A stretch of 5,304 nt of DNA, from contig JAGVPN010000394.1 of assembly GCA_020052215.1 (NCBI GenBank), forward strand, positions 1 to 5,304, read 5' to 3'. Below are positions 1 to 5,304 of the stretch, piece after piece. Every line of letters starts with the position of its first letter. The first letter of the stretch is position 1. The position numbers and the translations under genes were made by a program. Below the pieces are notes generated by a model, which worked only from the letters and a program-made list of their open reading frames with translations, had not been told where the DNA came from and searched no databases. The stretch is from Syntrophobacterales bacterium. GTDB lineage: Bacteria; Desulfobacterota; Desulfobaccia; Desulfobaccales; 0-14-0-80-60-11.

Positions 1-905
1 CGGTCCAGCAGGTGGGTGGTGGCCACGCTGCGGGCCACGCCCCCGTCCCACCCCCGGGTCTCGATGAGATAATCGAAGAGGAGGCCCAAGACGGTATTGG
101 CATCCCGATAAACCCCGGCGGCGTCCATGACCCCGAAGCGGTCGGCGTCGGCGTCCACCGCCAGGCCCAGGTGCGCCCCGGTGGCCCGGACGCGGGCCGA
201 AAGATCCTGGAGGAATTCCTCGGAAGGCTCCGGCCGGTGCCCACCGAAGTAGGCGTCCCGGTAGCCGTTGAGGAGTTCCACCTCCACCCCGGCTTCCCGG
301 AGAAAGGCATCCAGGTAATCCCGGCCGGTGCCGTAGAGCACGTCCACCACCACCTTGAGGCCCGACCGTCGCAACACCTCGAGGTCCACCAGGGTCTTGA
401 GGTGCTCAAAATAATCGGCCCGGGGCTCCAGGTCGACGACCAGGCCCTGTTCCCGGGCGGGAGCCAGGGGCATGGTCTTGACCGCGGCGGGACTGAGTTT
501 GCCGATGCGGGACTCGATGGCGTTGGTCACCGTTGATGGGGCCGGCCCCCCGGTGGCGGGCGAGAACTTGAGGCCGTTGTACTCCGCAGGATTGTGGCTG
601 GCGGTGATGTTGATGCCCCCGGCGTGCTGGCCTTCCCGGATGGCATAACTCACCACCGGCGTGGGACAATCCCGGGTGGTGAGATAACTGGTGAGGCCGT
701 TTCCCGCCATCACCTCCGCGGCGGCGGCGGCAAAGGCCTCGGACCGGAAGCGGGTATCATAGCCGATCACCACTCCCTGAGGCGCGAGGCCTGCTTGTTG
801 CAGATAGTCGGCAATGGCCTGGCACACCAAACGGGCGTTGGGAAAGGTGAAATCTTCCGCCAGAATACCCCGCCAACCAGAGGTCCCGAATTTAATTTCC
901 GTCAT
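1..905 (-). CDS. Phosphoglucomutase/phosphomannomutase family protein, N-terminal part (runs off left edge)
   Basis: An open frame of 301 codons begins at ATG 905-903 and has no stop before the window edge. It reads MTEIKFGTSGWRG at the N-terminus, typical of the alpha-D-phosphohexomutase superfamily, which moves a phosphate between C1 and C6 of hexoses in the cytoplasm through a phosphoserine. Visible motifs are GTSGWRG (residues 7-13), GYDTRF (48-53), the active-site loop TASHNP with the phospho-accepting Ser103, and the metal-binding loop DADADRFG with Asp251, Asp253 and Asp255. Family members run to roughly 450-470 residues, so the sugar-specificity loop of domain III and the phosphate-binding domain IV are missing only because of the window edge. 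Glucose or mannose preference therefore cannot be decided. GAGGAA at 920-915 lies 9 nt before the ATG and supports the start. It is 259 nt beyond ahcY and may be a separate transcription unit. Confidence 0.93.
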   Translation of the reverse strand, partial: MTEIKFGTSGWRGILAEDFTFPNARLVCQAIADYLQQAGLAPQGVVIGYDTRFRSEAFAAAAAEVMAGNGLTSYLTTRDCPTPVVSYAIREGQHAGGINITASHNPAEYNGLKFSPATGGPAPSTVTNAIESRIGKLSPAAVKTMPLAPAREQGLVVDLEPRADYFEHLKTLVDLEVLRRSGLKVVVDVLYGTGRDYLDAFLREAGVEVELLNGYRDAYFGGHRPEPSEEFLQDLSARVRATGAHLGLAVDADADRFGVMDAAGVYRDANTVLGLLFDYLIETRGWDGGVARSVATTHLLD

Positions 906-961
906 CCTGAAAAATTCCTCGCGATCCGTACCAGCTATGTCAAAACGGATTTTCCGGTCCC

Positions 962-1031
962 TCTGAGCGGAGGTATGAATCTCAACTCATAGGAAAGGCG
1001 AGATTCTTCACTCCGCTACGCTCCGTTCAGA
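962..1031. repeat. Imperfect inverted repeat, probable dispersed intergenic element
   Basis: The left arm has TCTGAGCGGAG (962-972) and GAATCTC (977-983). The right arm has the complements GAGATTC (1000-1006) and CTCCGTTCAGA (1021-1031), with one mismatch. The central loop is 984-999. The right arm is longer, with 1007-1020 against only 973-976 on the left. The right arm followed by ATGACA resembles the 'ATTCTTCGC...TCAGAATGACA' repeats that I recall from intergenic regions of many environmental bacteria. That family assignment is from memory; the pairing is read directly. It lies in the gap upstream of the phosphohexomutase gene and would be transcribed as a hairpin if ahcY transcription reads through. 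Confidence 0.6.
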
Positions 1032-1051
1032 ATGACACAAATATTTATAGT

Positions 1052-1093
1052 TTCCTGACTGCAAGTGCGTTTAAAACAGCTTATAGTCAGGAA
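1052..1093. repeat. Inverted repeat downstream of ahcY
   Basis: TTCCTGACT (1052-1060) is perfectly complementary to AGTCAGGAA (1085-1093). AAG (1063-1065) and CTT (1080-1082) add three inner pairs across a 2x2 internal loop, leaving a 14-nt loop. It lies about 70 nt beyond the ahcY stop. On the minus strand no U-rich tract follows it, so it is not a standard intrinsic terminator, though it may protect the 3' end of the message. TATAAAT at 1049-1043 just beyond it could be a -10 box for the phosphohexomutase gene, but I see no good -35 partner. Confidence 0.5.
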
Positions 1094-1134
1094 CCAGCAA
1101 TCAGTGACCAATTATAATCCATCTTGCTGCCGAT

Positions 1135-1162
1135 AACTGGCTACTGACTACTGGCAACTACA
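1135..1162. repeat. Degenerate 7-nt tandem repeat
   Basis: Four successive heptamers read AACTGGC, TACTGAC, TACTGGC and AACTACA. The first three fit WACTGRC and the last is decayed. The array ends 2 nt from the ahcY stop codon. Short heptanucleotide arrays of this style are known as STRR-type repeats in cyanobacteria; similar tracts occur elsewhere. With so few units it could be a replication-slippage relic rather than a functional element. Confidence 0.45.
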
Positions 1163-1164
1163 AC

Positions 1165-2421
1165 TTAAGTCCCCAAATCGTAGGATGCCAGATATTTTTC
1201 CTGTTCGGGAGTCAGGGTGTCGATATCCACCTGCATGGCCGCCAGTTTCAACCGGGCGATTTCTCTATCGATATCTTCCGGCACCGGATAGACCTGCTTC
1301 TCAAACTTCTGGTGGTTCCGGGTAATGAATTCCGCCGACAGGGCCTGGTTGGCAAAGCTCATATCCATGACCGCCGAGGGGTGGCCTTCGGCCGCGGCCA
1401 GGTTGACCAGGCGGCCTTCGGCCAGCACATAGAGGCAGGTGCCGTTTTTCAGGGTAAATTCTTCCACCGCGTCCCGAATCTGACGCCGGGCGGTGCTGAG
1501 GCGCTCCAGGGCCGGGATGTCGATTTCCACGTTGAAGTGCCCGGAATTGGAGAGGATGGCGCCGTCTTTCATGAGCCTGAAATGCTCTTCCCGGATGACA
1601 TTGATGTCGCCGGTGAGGGTGCAGAAGATGTCGCCGATCCTGGCGGCCTGCGCCATGGGGAGGACTTCGTAGCCGTCCATCAAGGCTTCCAGGGCCTTCA
1701 AGGGGTTGACCTCGGTGATGACCACCCGGGCCCCCAGGCCCCGGGCCCGCATGGCCAGGCCCCGGCCGCACCAGCCATACCCGGCCACTACGAAGATGCT
1801 GCCGGACAACAACCGGTTGGTGGCCCGCATAATACCGTCGATGGTGCTCTGGCCGGTACCGTAGCGGTTGTCGAAGAGGTACTTGGTCATGGCGTCATTC
1901 ACCGCGATGACCGGGTAGCGCAGCACCCCGTCCTTGGCCATGGCCTTGAGGCGGATCACCCCGGTGGTGGTCTCCTCGGTGCCGCCGAAAATATCGGCAA
2001 TCAGGTCCTGGCGTTTGGTATGGATGGTGAAAACCAGATCGGCGCCGTCATCCATGGTCATCTGGGGTTTCACTTCCAGGGCCTGGTGGATGTGGCGGTA
2101 GTAGGTGTCGCCGTCTTCGCCTTTGATGGCGAAGGTGGGGATGCCTTCGTGCTTGGCCAGGTAAGCCGCCACGTCGTCCTGGGTGCTCAGGGGATTGGAG
2201 GCGCAGACGTGCACCGTCGCGCCGCCGGCTTTCAAGGTGGCGGCCAGCACCCCGGTCTCGGTGGTGACATGGAGACAGGCGGCGATCCTGACCCCGGCCA
2301 GGGGTTTTTCCCGCTCGAACCGTTCCCGGATGGCATTCAAGACCGGCATATCCCGCCGGGCCCACTCCACCCGCAGGCGGCCTTTATCAGCCAGATTAAT
2401 ATCTTTTACATCGTAATTCAT
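1165..2421 (-). CDS. ahcY: S-adenosylhomocysteine hydrolase (adenosylhomocysteinase)
   Basis: The 418-residue product is a cytosolic NAD-dependent enzyme that reversibly splits S-adenosylhomocysteine into adenosine and homocysteine, relieving product inhibition of methyltransferases. Visible in order are the substrate-domain ACLHVTTET (His51), the DDG pair (124-125), EETTTG (149-154), the catalytic [11 protein letters not shown] (Lys180, Asp184, Asn185), the Rossmann motif GYGWCGRG (214-221), SGHFNVEID (His295) and EGHP (His347). The protein ends in YDLGT and lacks the C-terminal KPDHYRY-type tail that reaches the neighbouring subunit in the long (human-like) form. Together with GYGWCGRG and Thr189 at the position of human Cys195, this points to the short bacterial/archaeal form. 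An ATG at 2433 would add MRTR, but it has no ribosome-binding site and its own bases form the GAGGA that serves ATG 2421, so I chose the inner start. It follows metK in the same direction. Confidence 0.96.
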   Translation of the reverse strand: MNYDVKDINLADKGRLRVEWARRDMPVLNAIRERFEREKPLAGVRIAACLHVTTETGVLAATLKAGGATVHVCASNPLSTQDDVAAYLAKHEGIPTFAIKGEDGDTYYRHIHQALEVKPQMTMDDGADLVFTIHTKRQDLIADIFGGTEETTTGVIRLKAMAKDGVLRYPVIAVNDAMTKYLFDNRYGTGQSTIDGIMRATNRLLSGSIFVVAGYGWCGRGLAMRARGLGARVVITEVNPLKALEALMDGYEVLPMAQAARIGDIFCTLTGDINVIREEHFRLMKDGAILSNSGHFNVEIDIPALERLSTARRQIRDAVEEFTLKNGTCLYVLAEGRLVNLAAAEGHPSAVMDMSFANQALSAEFITRNHQKFEKQVYPVPEDIDREIARLKLAAMQVDIDTLTPEQEKYLASYDLGT

Positions 2422-2426
2422 GCGAG

Positions 2427-2431
2427 TCCTC
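2427..2431 (-). promoter_or_regulatory. ahcY ribosome-binding site that decides the start
   Basis: On the minus strand GAGGA lies 5 nt before ATG 2421. The upstream in-frame ATG 2433-2431 overlaps this GAGGA, and upstream of it I see only GGTGG about 20 nt away. The downstream start ([10 protein letters not shown]) is therefore preferred. Confidence 0.65.
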
Positions 2432-2458
2432 ATTTAGATTTACCGTGAAAGTCCACCC

Positions 2459-2486
2459 GTAGGGGCGGTTCGCTAACCGCCCCTAC
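2459..2486. repeat. Perfect 12-bp palindrome between metK and ahcY
   Basis: GTAGGGGCGGTT (2459-2470) and AACCGCCCCTAC (2475-2486) pair perfectly around a 4-nt loop. The GTAGGGGCGG core is one I recall from dispersed intergenic palindromes (REP- or MITE-like) in many bacterial genomes. In the metK-ahcY message it would form a very stable hairpin. No T tract follows on either strand, so it is not an intrinsic terminator. It ends about 28 nt before the ahcY ribosome-binding site. Confidence 0.7.
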
Positions 2487-2494
2487 AAGGAATT

Positions 2495-2526
2495 TCATGA
2501 TTGGGGGTGACCCCAAACGGTCATGA
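2495..2526 (-). other. Bulged hairpin overlapping the metK stop codon
   Basis: On the minus strand TTGGGG (2516-2511) pairs with CCCCAA (2506-2501) around the loop TCAC. The stem continues as TCATGA (2526-2521) with TCATGA (2500-2495), leaving CCGT (2520-2517) bulged. The outer stem contains the metK TGA, so a ribosome finishing metK would open it. A run of T does not follow. With the palindrome at 2459-2486 it makes two hairpins in tandem, 8 nt apart, in the metK-ahcY spacer, and may influence message stability or the ahcY/metK ratio. Confidence 0.5.
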
Positions 2527-3741
2527 TGATTTAGCTGGCGCAGCTTGCGGCTGGCAGGTGCAGACGGGAGAGGGGCCTTTGAGCCCGGCCTGTTCCCGCA
2601 GCACATCAATTTTGCTGATATATTCCCAGGTGAAGTCTGGATCGGTGCGGCCGAAATGGCCGTAAGCCGCGGTCTTCTTGAAGATGGGGCGCTGGAGCTC
2701 CAGATACTGGATCATGGCCGCGGGCTTGAAGCTGAAGGTGCTCTTGATGATCTCCAGGAGCTTGTCTTCGGGGATGACCGCGGTGCCGTAGGTATAGACC
2801 ATGATGGACAGCGGGTCGGGCAGGCCGATGGAGTAGGCCACCTGAACTTCACAGCGCTTGGCCAGCCCTGCGGCCACCACGTTTTTGGCCACGTGGCGGA
2901 GCATGTACGAGGTGGTGCGGTCCACCTTGGTGGGGTCTTTGCCCGAGAAGGCGCCGCCGCCGTGATAGCCGCGGCCGCCATAGGTATCCACGATGATCTT
3001 CCGGCCGGTGATGCCGCAGTCGGCCATGGGGCCGCCCACCACAAACCGGCCGGTGGTGTTCACCAGGAATCGGGTGTCCACCAGCAGGTGCGCCGGGATG
3101 GTCTTTTTGATGACTTCCTCGACGATGGCTTCTTTCAGATCTTCATACTTGACGTCGGGATCATGTTGGGCCGCAATCACGACGGTGTGCACACTCTTGG
3201 GCATGCCGTTTTCATAGCGTATCGTCACCTGGGTCTTGCCATCGGGACGGAGAAAGGCCAACGTGCCGTCCTTTCTGACCCTGGATAGACGCTCCGCCAA
3301 ACGATGCGCGTACCAGATGGGCATGGGCATCAGGTTTTCGGTGGAAGTCGAGGCATAGCCGAACATCAATCCCTGGTCGCCGGCCCCCTGTTCCGGGGTC
3401 AGCCCCCGGCCCTCGACCCCCATGGCGATATCCGGTGACTGGCGGTCCAGGGAGGTGAGCACGGCGCAGGTTTCCCAGTCGAAGCCCATGGATGAATCGT
3501 TATAGCCGATCTCTTTGATGGTATCACGGACGATAACGGGGAAATCCAGTTGGGCGGTGGTGGTGATTTCTCCGGCAATCATGGCCAGGCCGGTGGTTAC
3601 CAGAGTTTCGCAGGCCACCCGGGCAAACTTATCTTGGGCAATGATGGCATCTAAAATCGCGTCGGAGATCTGGTCCGCCACTTTGTCGGGATGCCCCTCG
3701 GTCACGGATTCCGAGGTGAAAAGAAATTCGGTTTTGGCCAT
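2521..3741 (-). CDS. metK: S-adenosylmethionine synthetase (methionine adenosyltransferase)
   Basis: The 406-residue product makes S-adenosylmethionine from methionine and ATP, releasing phosphate and pyrophosphate, in the cytoplasm as an oligomer. Diagnostic motifs are GHPDK (16-20, ATP-binding His17), the gating-loop region ending in [12 protein letters not shown] (119-130), [13 protein letters not shown] (236-248), KIIVDTYGG (248-256) and the P-loop-like signature [15 protein letters not shown] (261-275) with Lys268 and Lys272. The core ends near residue 388 in REQAGLK, where E. coli MetK stops. About 18 extra residues, rich in Pro, Ala and Gln and containing CTC, form a tail that I take to be disordered. 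AAAGGAG at 3758-3752 sits 10 nt before the ATG. The gene lies 64 nt after panD and 99 nt before ahcY, whose enzyme handles the by-product of SAM use, so co-expression makes sense. Confidence 0.98.
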   Translation of the reverse strand: MAKTEFLFTSESVTEGHPDKVADQISDAILDAIIAQDKFARVACETLVTTGLAMIAGEITTTAQLDFPVIVRDTIKEIGYNDSSMGFDWETCAVLTSLDRQSPDIAMGVEGRGLTPEQGAGDQGLMFGYASTSTENLMPMPIWYAHRLAERLSRVRKDGTLAFLRPDGKTQVTIRYENGMPKSVHTVVIAAQHDPDVKYEDLKEAIVEEVIKKTIPAHLLVDTRFLVNTTGRFVVGGPMADCGITGRKIIVDTYGGRGYHGGGAFSGKDPTKVDRTTSYMLRHVAKNVVAAGLAKRCEVQVAYSIGLPDPLSIMVYTYGTAVIPEDKLLEIIKSTFSFKPAAMIQYLELQRPIFKKTAAYGHFGRTDPDFTWEYISKIDVLREQAGLKGPSPVCTCQPQAAPAKSS

Positions 3742-3773
3742 CCTTTTGGGACTCCTTTACAAGAATAATCGAA

Positions 3774-3793
3774 GCGCGGGACATCACCCGCGC
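3774..3793 (-). terminator. Terminator-like hairpin between panD and metK
   Basis: GCGCGGG and CCCGCGC form a perfect 7-bp GC stem with a 6-nt loop. On the minus strand TTCGATTATTCTTG follows, only moderately T-rich, so it is a weak intrinsic terminator at best. It starts 13 nt after the panD stop and ends before the metK ribosome-binding site. It could partly separate pantothenate and SAM gene expression. I see no convincing metK promoter between it and the metK start, so read-through from panCD probably contributes to metK expression. Confidence 0.4.
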
Positions 3794-3806
3794 CTATCTA
3801 GAAAAT

Positions 3807-4202
3807 TTAACTTGACATTGAGAAAAAAGCGAGAGGTTTTTCAGCCGAGGCGGTATTTTTGAGGCAATTGTGACGGTCCACCATCACCACCTTGGGGTGG
3901 TGCCGTTCCAGCTCCGCTTCCTCGTAGGTAGCGTAGGTGGTAATGATAACCAAATCTCCCACCGCGCCCTGCCGCGCCGCGGCCCCATTCAAACAGATCA
4001 CTCCGGAATTCTCCTCGCCTTCGATGGCGTAGGTTTCAAACCGGTTGCCGTTAGAGACATTGTAGACGTGGACCATCTCGTATGGCAGGATGTCCGCGGC
4101 TCGCATCAGTTCCGCCGATATGGTGAGAGACCCCTCATAGTGAAGCTCGGCCTGGGTGATGGTGGCCCGGTGGATTTTGGATTTCATCATTACACGCAAC
4201 AT
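3807..4202 (-). CDS. panD: Aspartate 1-decarboxylase (pyruvoyl-dependent)
   Basis: This 131-residue proenzyme converts L-aspartate to beta-alanine, one of the two substrates of PanC. It cleaves itself between Gly24 and Ser25 (HYEGS, 21-25), and Ser25 becomes the pyruvoyl cofactor. Conserved active-site positions match the E. coli enzyme by number: Lys9, His11, Tyr22, Arg54, Thr57, Tyr58 and Asn72 in the NGAAA segment (72-76). The length is close to the usual 126. The N-terminus MLRVMMKSKIHRA lines up with E. coli MIRTMLQGKLHRV, favouring the first ATG over the two Met codons at positions 5 and 6. The start lies inside the end of panC (13-nt overlap), with CGGAG 8 nt upstream. The last 15 residues or so are the least conserved. 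Confidence 0.97.
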   Translation of the reverse strand: MLRVMMKSKIHRATITQAELHYEGSLTISAELMRAADILPYEMVHVYNVSNGNRFETYAIEGEENSGVICLNGAAARQGAVGDLVIITTYATYEEAELERHHPKVVMVDRHNCLKNTASAEKPLAFFSMSS

Positions 4203-5053
4203 AAACGGGACTCCGATAACAAGGTATTATCAATGAGGCGGGTGTTATTGATCCACACCGCCAGCAGTAACCGGGCCTCCCCCTGGATGGCCTCCACTTC
4301 CTGGAGGGTTGCAGGGTCCACCAGGGACACGTAGTCGATGCGGCTGCCGGGCGTGGCGCTGATAAGCTGGCGCACCGCGGCCAGGATATGCTCCCGGCTC
4401 TTGGCCCCGGTGGCCACCAGTTCTCGAACCGCCAGCAGGGCCCGATAGAGGCACAGGGCCGCGGCCCGTTCTTCCGGGGAGAGATAAGTGTTTCGAGAAC
4501 TCATGGCCAGCCCGTCCGGCTCCCGGACGATGGGCCGGCCGACGATCTCAGTGGGCACATTGAGGTCCGCAACCATCTGCTTCACCACCATCAACTGCTG
4601 ATAGTCCTTTTCCCCGAACACGGCCACCTGGGGCGAAACCTGATTGAGCAACTTGAGCACCACGGTGGCCACCCCCCGGAAATGCCCTGGCCGCGAGGCG
4701 CCGCACAGGCCGTCGGCTAGGGACTCCACTTCCACGAACGTCTGATACCCCGGGGGATACATGCCCCCGGGCTCGGGAGTGTAGAGGCAATCGACGCCGG
4801 CGTCCCGGGCCAGGCGCGCATCCCGGTCCAGATCCCGGGGGTAGCGCCCTAAATCTTCCTGGGGCCCGAACTGGGCGGGATTGACAAACAGGCTCACCAC
4901 CAGACGCTCCCCTATGGTCTTGCCGTATTCCATCAGGCTCACGTGACCCTGGTGAAAAAAACCCATGGTGGGAACCAAAACAACTTTCAGGCCCTGCCCC
5001 CGCCACTGCCGGGCCCGGCCTTGCATATCGTGAGGGTCGCTGATGATCTCCAT
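4190..5053 (-). CDS. panC: Pantothenate synthetase (pantoate-beta-alanine ligase)
   Basis: The 287-residue product joins pantoate and beta-alanine using ATP, through pantoyl-adenylate, giving pantothenate for coenzyme A. Motifs of the nucleotidylyl-transferase fold are PTMG (28-31), the HxGH signature HQGH (34-37), SLFVNPAQF (54-62), GHFRGVATVV (123-132), the FGEKDYQQL loop (146-154) and the KMSKS-like MSSRN (184-188) followed by YLSPEER. Length is normal for the family. The start is forced: the in-frame TAA at 5086-5084 is followed by ten codons containing no ATG, GTG or TTG before ATG 5053, and MEIISDPHDMQ matches the usual PanC N-terminus. It has no clear Shine-Dalgarno site; seven T directly precede the ATG, with GGGG before them inside a hairpin arm. 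The last 13 nt overlap panD, so translation of the two is probably coupled. Confidence 0.97.
   Translation of the reverse strand: MEIISDPHDMQGRARQWRGQGLKVVLVPTMGFFHQGHVSLMEYGKTIGERLVVSLFVNPAQFGPQEDLGRYPRDLDRDARLARDAGVDCLYTPEPGGMYPPGYQTFVEVESLADGLCGASRPGHFRGVATVVLKLLNQVSPQVAVFGEKDYQQLMVVKQMVADLNVPTEIVGRPIVREPDGLAMSSRNTYLSPEERAAALCLYRALLAVRELVATGAKSREHILAAVRQLISATPGSRIDYVSLVDPATLQEVEAIQGEARLLLAVWINNTRLIDNTLLSESRLCCV
4211..4215 (-). promoter_or_regulatory. panD ribosome-binding site inside the panC coding end
   Basis: CGGAG on the minus strand lies 8 nt before the panD ATG and within the last codons of panC. Ribosomes ending panC would pass directly over it, which fits coupled production of the two pantothenate enzymes. 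Confidence 0.6.
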
Positions 5054-5085
5054 AAAAAAACCCCAGACCGATTCTCCGGGGGTTT
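5054..5085 (-). terminator. Intrinsic-terminator-like hairpin abutting the panC start (candidate attenuator)
   Basis: On the minus strand AAACCCC (5085-5079) pairs with GGGGTTT (5064-5058), and AGA (5075-5073) with TCT (5067-5065) inside, leaving CGG bulged. The 3' arm runs into seven consecutive T (5060-5054), and the next base is the A of the panC ATG. On the plus strand the hairpin is followed by ATTAG, so the polarity favours minus-strand termination. Because a promoter lies upstream and no gene end is visible within about 220 nt, it is more likely a leader attenuator of panC than the terminator of an upstream gene. Confidence 0.65.
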
Positions 5086-5102
5086 ATTAGCCGCCCGTCG
5101 AG
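5074..5102 (-). promoter_or_regulatory. Candidate antiterminator hairpin in the panC leader
   Basis: On the minus strand CTC (5102-5100) and CGGG (5097-5094), with GA bulged between them, pair with CCCG (5080-5077) and GAG (5076-5074) across a 13-nt loop. This uses bases of the 5' arm of the terminator-like hairpin, so the two structures exclude each other. A second option is CCCAGA (5137-5132) with TCTGGG (5067-5062) in the 3' arm. Mutually exclusive folds are what a riboswitch or attenuator needs. The 'pan' RNA motif is known upstream of pantothenate genes in Firmicutes, Chloroflexi and Deltaproteobacteria; I cannot confirm a match by eye. Confidence 0.35.
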
Positions 5103-5150
5103 TCTCAGTCCGCGCTCCGCCGGATCCAAGCTCTGGGTTAAAAACAATTA

Positions 5151-5180
5151 TTTTTACCATGATTGCCGGGTAATTGTCAA
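5151..5180 (-). promoter_or_regulatory. Candidate sigma-70-type promoter for panCD
   Basis: On the minus strand a perfect TTGACA (5180-5175) is followed after 18 nt by TAAAAA (5156-5151), a partial match to TATAAT. The region around it is AT-rich. Transcription would start near 5144, giving a leader of roughly 90 nt that contains the whole candidate attenuator. Confidence 0.5.
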
Positions 5181-5304
5181 TATTTTGTTGGATTTTAGCT
5201 GGTCCGGGCAGCAGTGTCCGGTTTGGTTTTTGCAAATAAAGGATGCTCGCTTTACGTAGAACAACAGTTGATAAATTAACTCACGTCTTTTTTGCTCAGA
5301 GAAG
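5181..5304. other. AT-rich upstream region without a supported gene
   Basis: I see no convincing coding sequence here. A short plus-strand frame from ATG 5243 stays open to the window edge, and a minus-strand frame from 5303 stays open to a TAA at 5156-5154. Neither shows a recognisable protein motif or a well-spaced ribosome-binding site. TCCGG occurs twice (5203-5207 and 5217-5221), but I attach no function to it. Confidence 0.4.

Noticed and set aside
12..536. A 174-codon plus-strand open frame opposite the phosphohexomutase
   Set aside because: The minus-strand frame carries GTSGWRG, TASHNP and DADADRFG; the plus-strand product is low-complexity and has no recognisable domain.
938..943. 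TTGACA on the minus strand as a -35 box for the phosphohexomutase gene
   Set aside because: Seventeen nt downstream lies GAGGAA, the ribosome-binding site, not a -10 box, and transcription would begin almost at the start codon.
1312..2448. A 378-codon plus-strand open frame opposite ahcY
   Set aside because: It is the antisense shadow of a highly conserved gene in GC-rich DNA. Its composition (Gly, His, Val, Asp rich) shows no family motif, while the minus strand encodes an intact SAH hydrolase.
2422..2520. A SAH riboswitch upstream of ahcY
   Set aside because: The spacer is explained by two simple hairpins. I see no multi-stem conserved core of the SAH riboswitch, and the palindrome looks like a dispersed repeat.
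2545..3288. A 247-codon plus-strand open frame opposite metK
   Set aside because: It is also an antisense shadow; metK on the other strand has all its signature motifs over the same bases.
3742..3806. A SAM riboswitch upstream of metK
   Set aside because: The 64-nt gap holds one 7-bp hairpin and a ribosome-binding site. It is too short for the multi-helix SAM-I class and I see no pseudoknot signature of the small classes.
5154..5303. The C-terminal end of a minus-strand gene entering from the right edge
   Set aside because: The frame is open for 49 codons, but the stretch is AT-rich, overlaps the candidate promoter and shows no recognisable protein motif.
5243..5304. A divergent plus-strand gene starting at ATG 5243
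   Set aside because: Only about 20 codons are visible, the AAAGG lies directly against the ATG with no spacing, and the residues match no family I recognise.

Overview
The window is a GC-rich bacterial chromosomal segment of housekeeping metabolism. All five genes lie on the minus strand, so transcription runs from the right end towards position 1. In that order they are panC (pantothenate synthetase), panD (aspartate 1-decarboxylase), metK (S-adenosylmethionine synthetase), ahcY (S-adenosylhomocysteine hydrolase) and the first two thirds of an alpha-D-phosphohexomutase that runs off the left edge. No mobile-element gene, phage gene, CRISPR array, rRNA or tRNA is visible. Gene order, protein style and hairpin-rich intergenic spaces suggest a member of the former Deltaproteobacteria (Desulfobacterota, perhaps a Desulfobacca- or Syntrophobacter-like lineage). 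This is inference from family resemblance and has not been tested by a search.

Right end (5054-5304): a non-coding region holds a good -35 box with a weaker -10 and a leader of about 90 nt. The leader finishes in an intrinsic-terminator-like hairpin whose run of seven T ends at the base before the panC ATG. Upstream leader segments can pair with either arm of that hairpin, so the leader has the layout of an attenuator or riboswitch controlling the pantothenate genes. This is the most interesting object in the window.

Middle (1165-5053): panC and panD overlap by 13 nt and supply pantothenate from pantoate and beta-alanine; panB is not in the window. After a 64-nt gap with a terminator-like hairpin come metK and ahcY, which make SAM and clear the SAH left by methyl transfer, two steps of the activated methyl cycle. 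The metK-ahcY gap carries two successive strong hairpins, one containing the metK stop codon and one a perfect 12-bp palindrome that looks like a dispersed repeat.

Left end (1-1164): a 259-nt gap after ahcY is filled with repeat-like DNA: a degenerate 7-nt tandem repeat, a 9-bp inverted repeat, and a larger imperfect inverted repeat of a type I recall from many genomes. Beyond it starts the phosphohexomutase, whose catalytic serine loop and metal-binding loop are present while its C-terminal domains lie outside the window.
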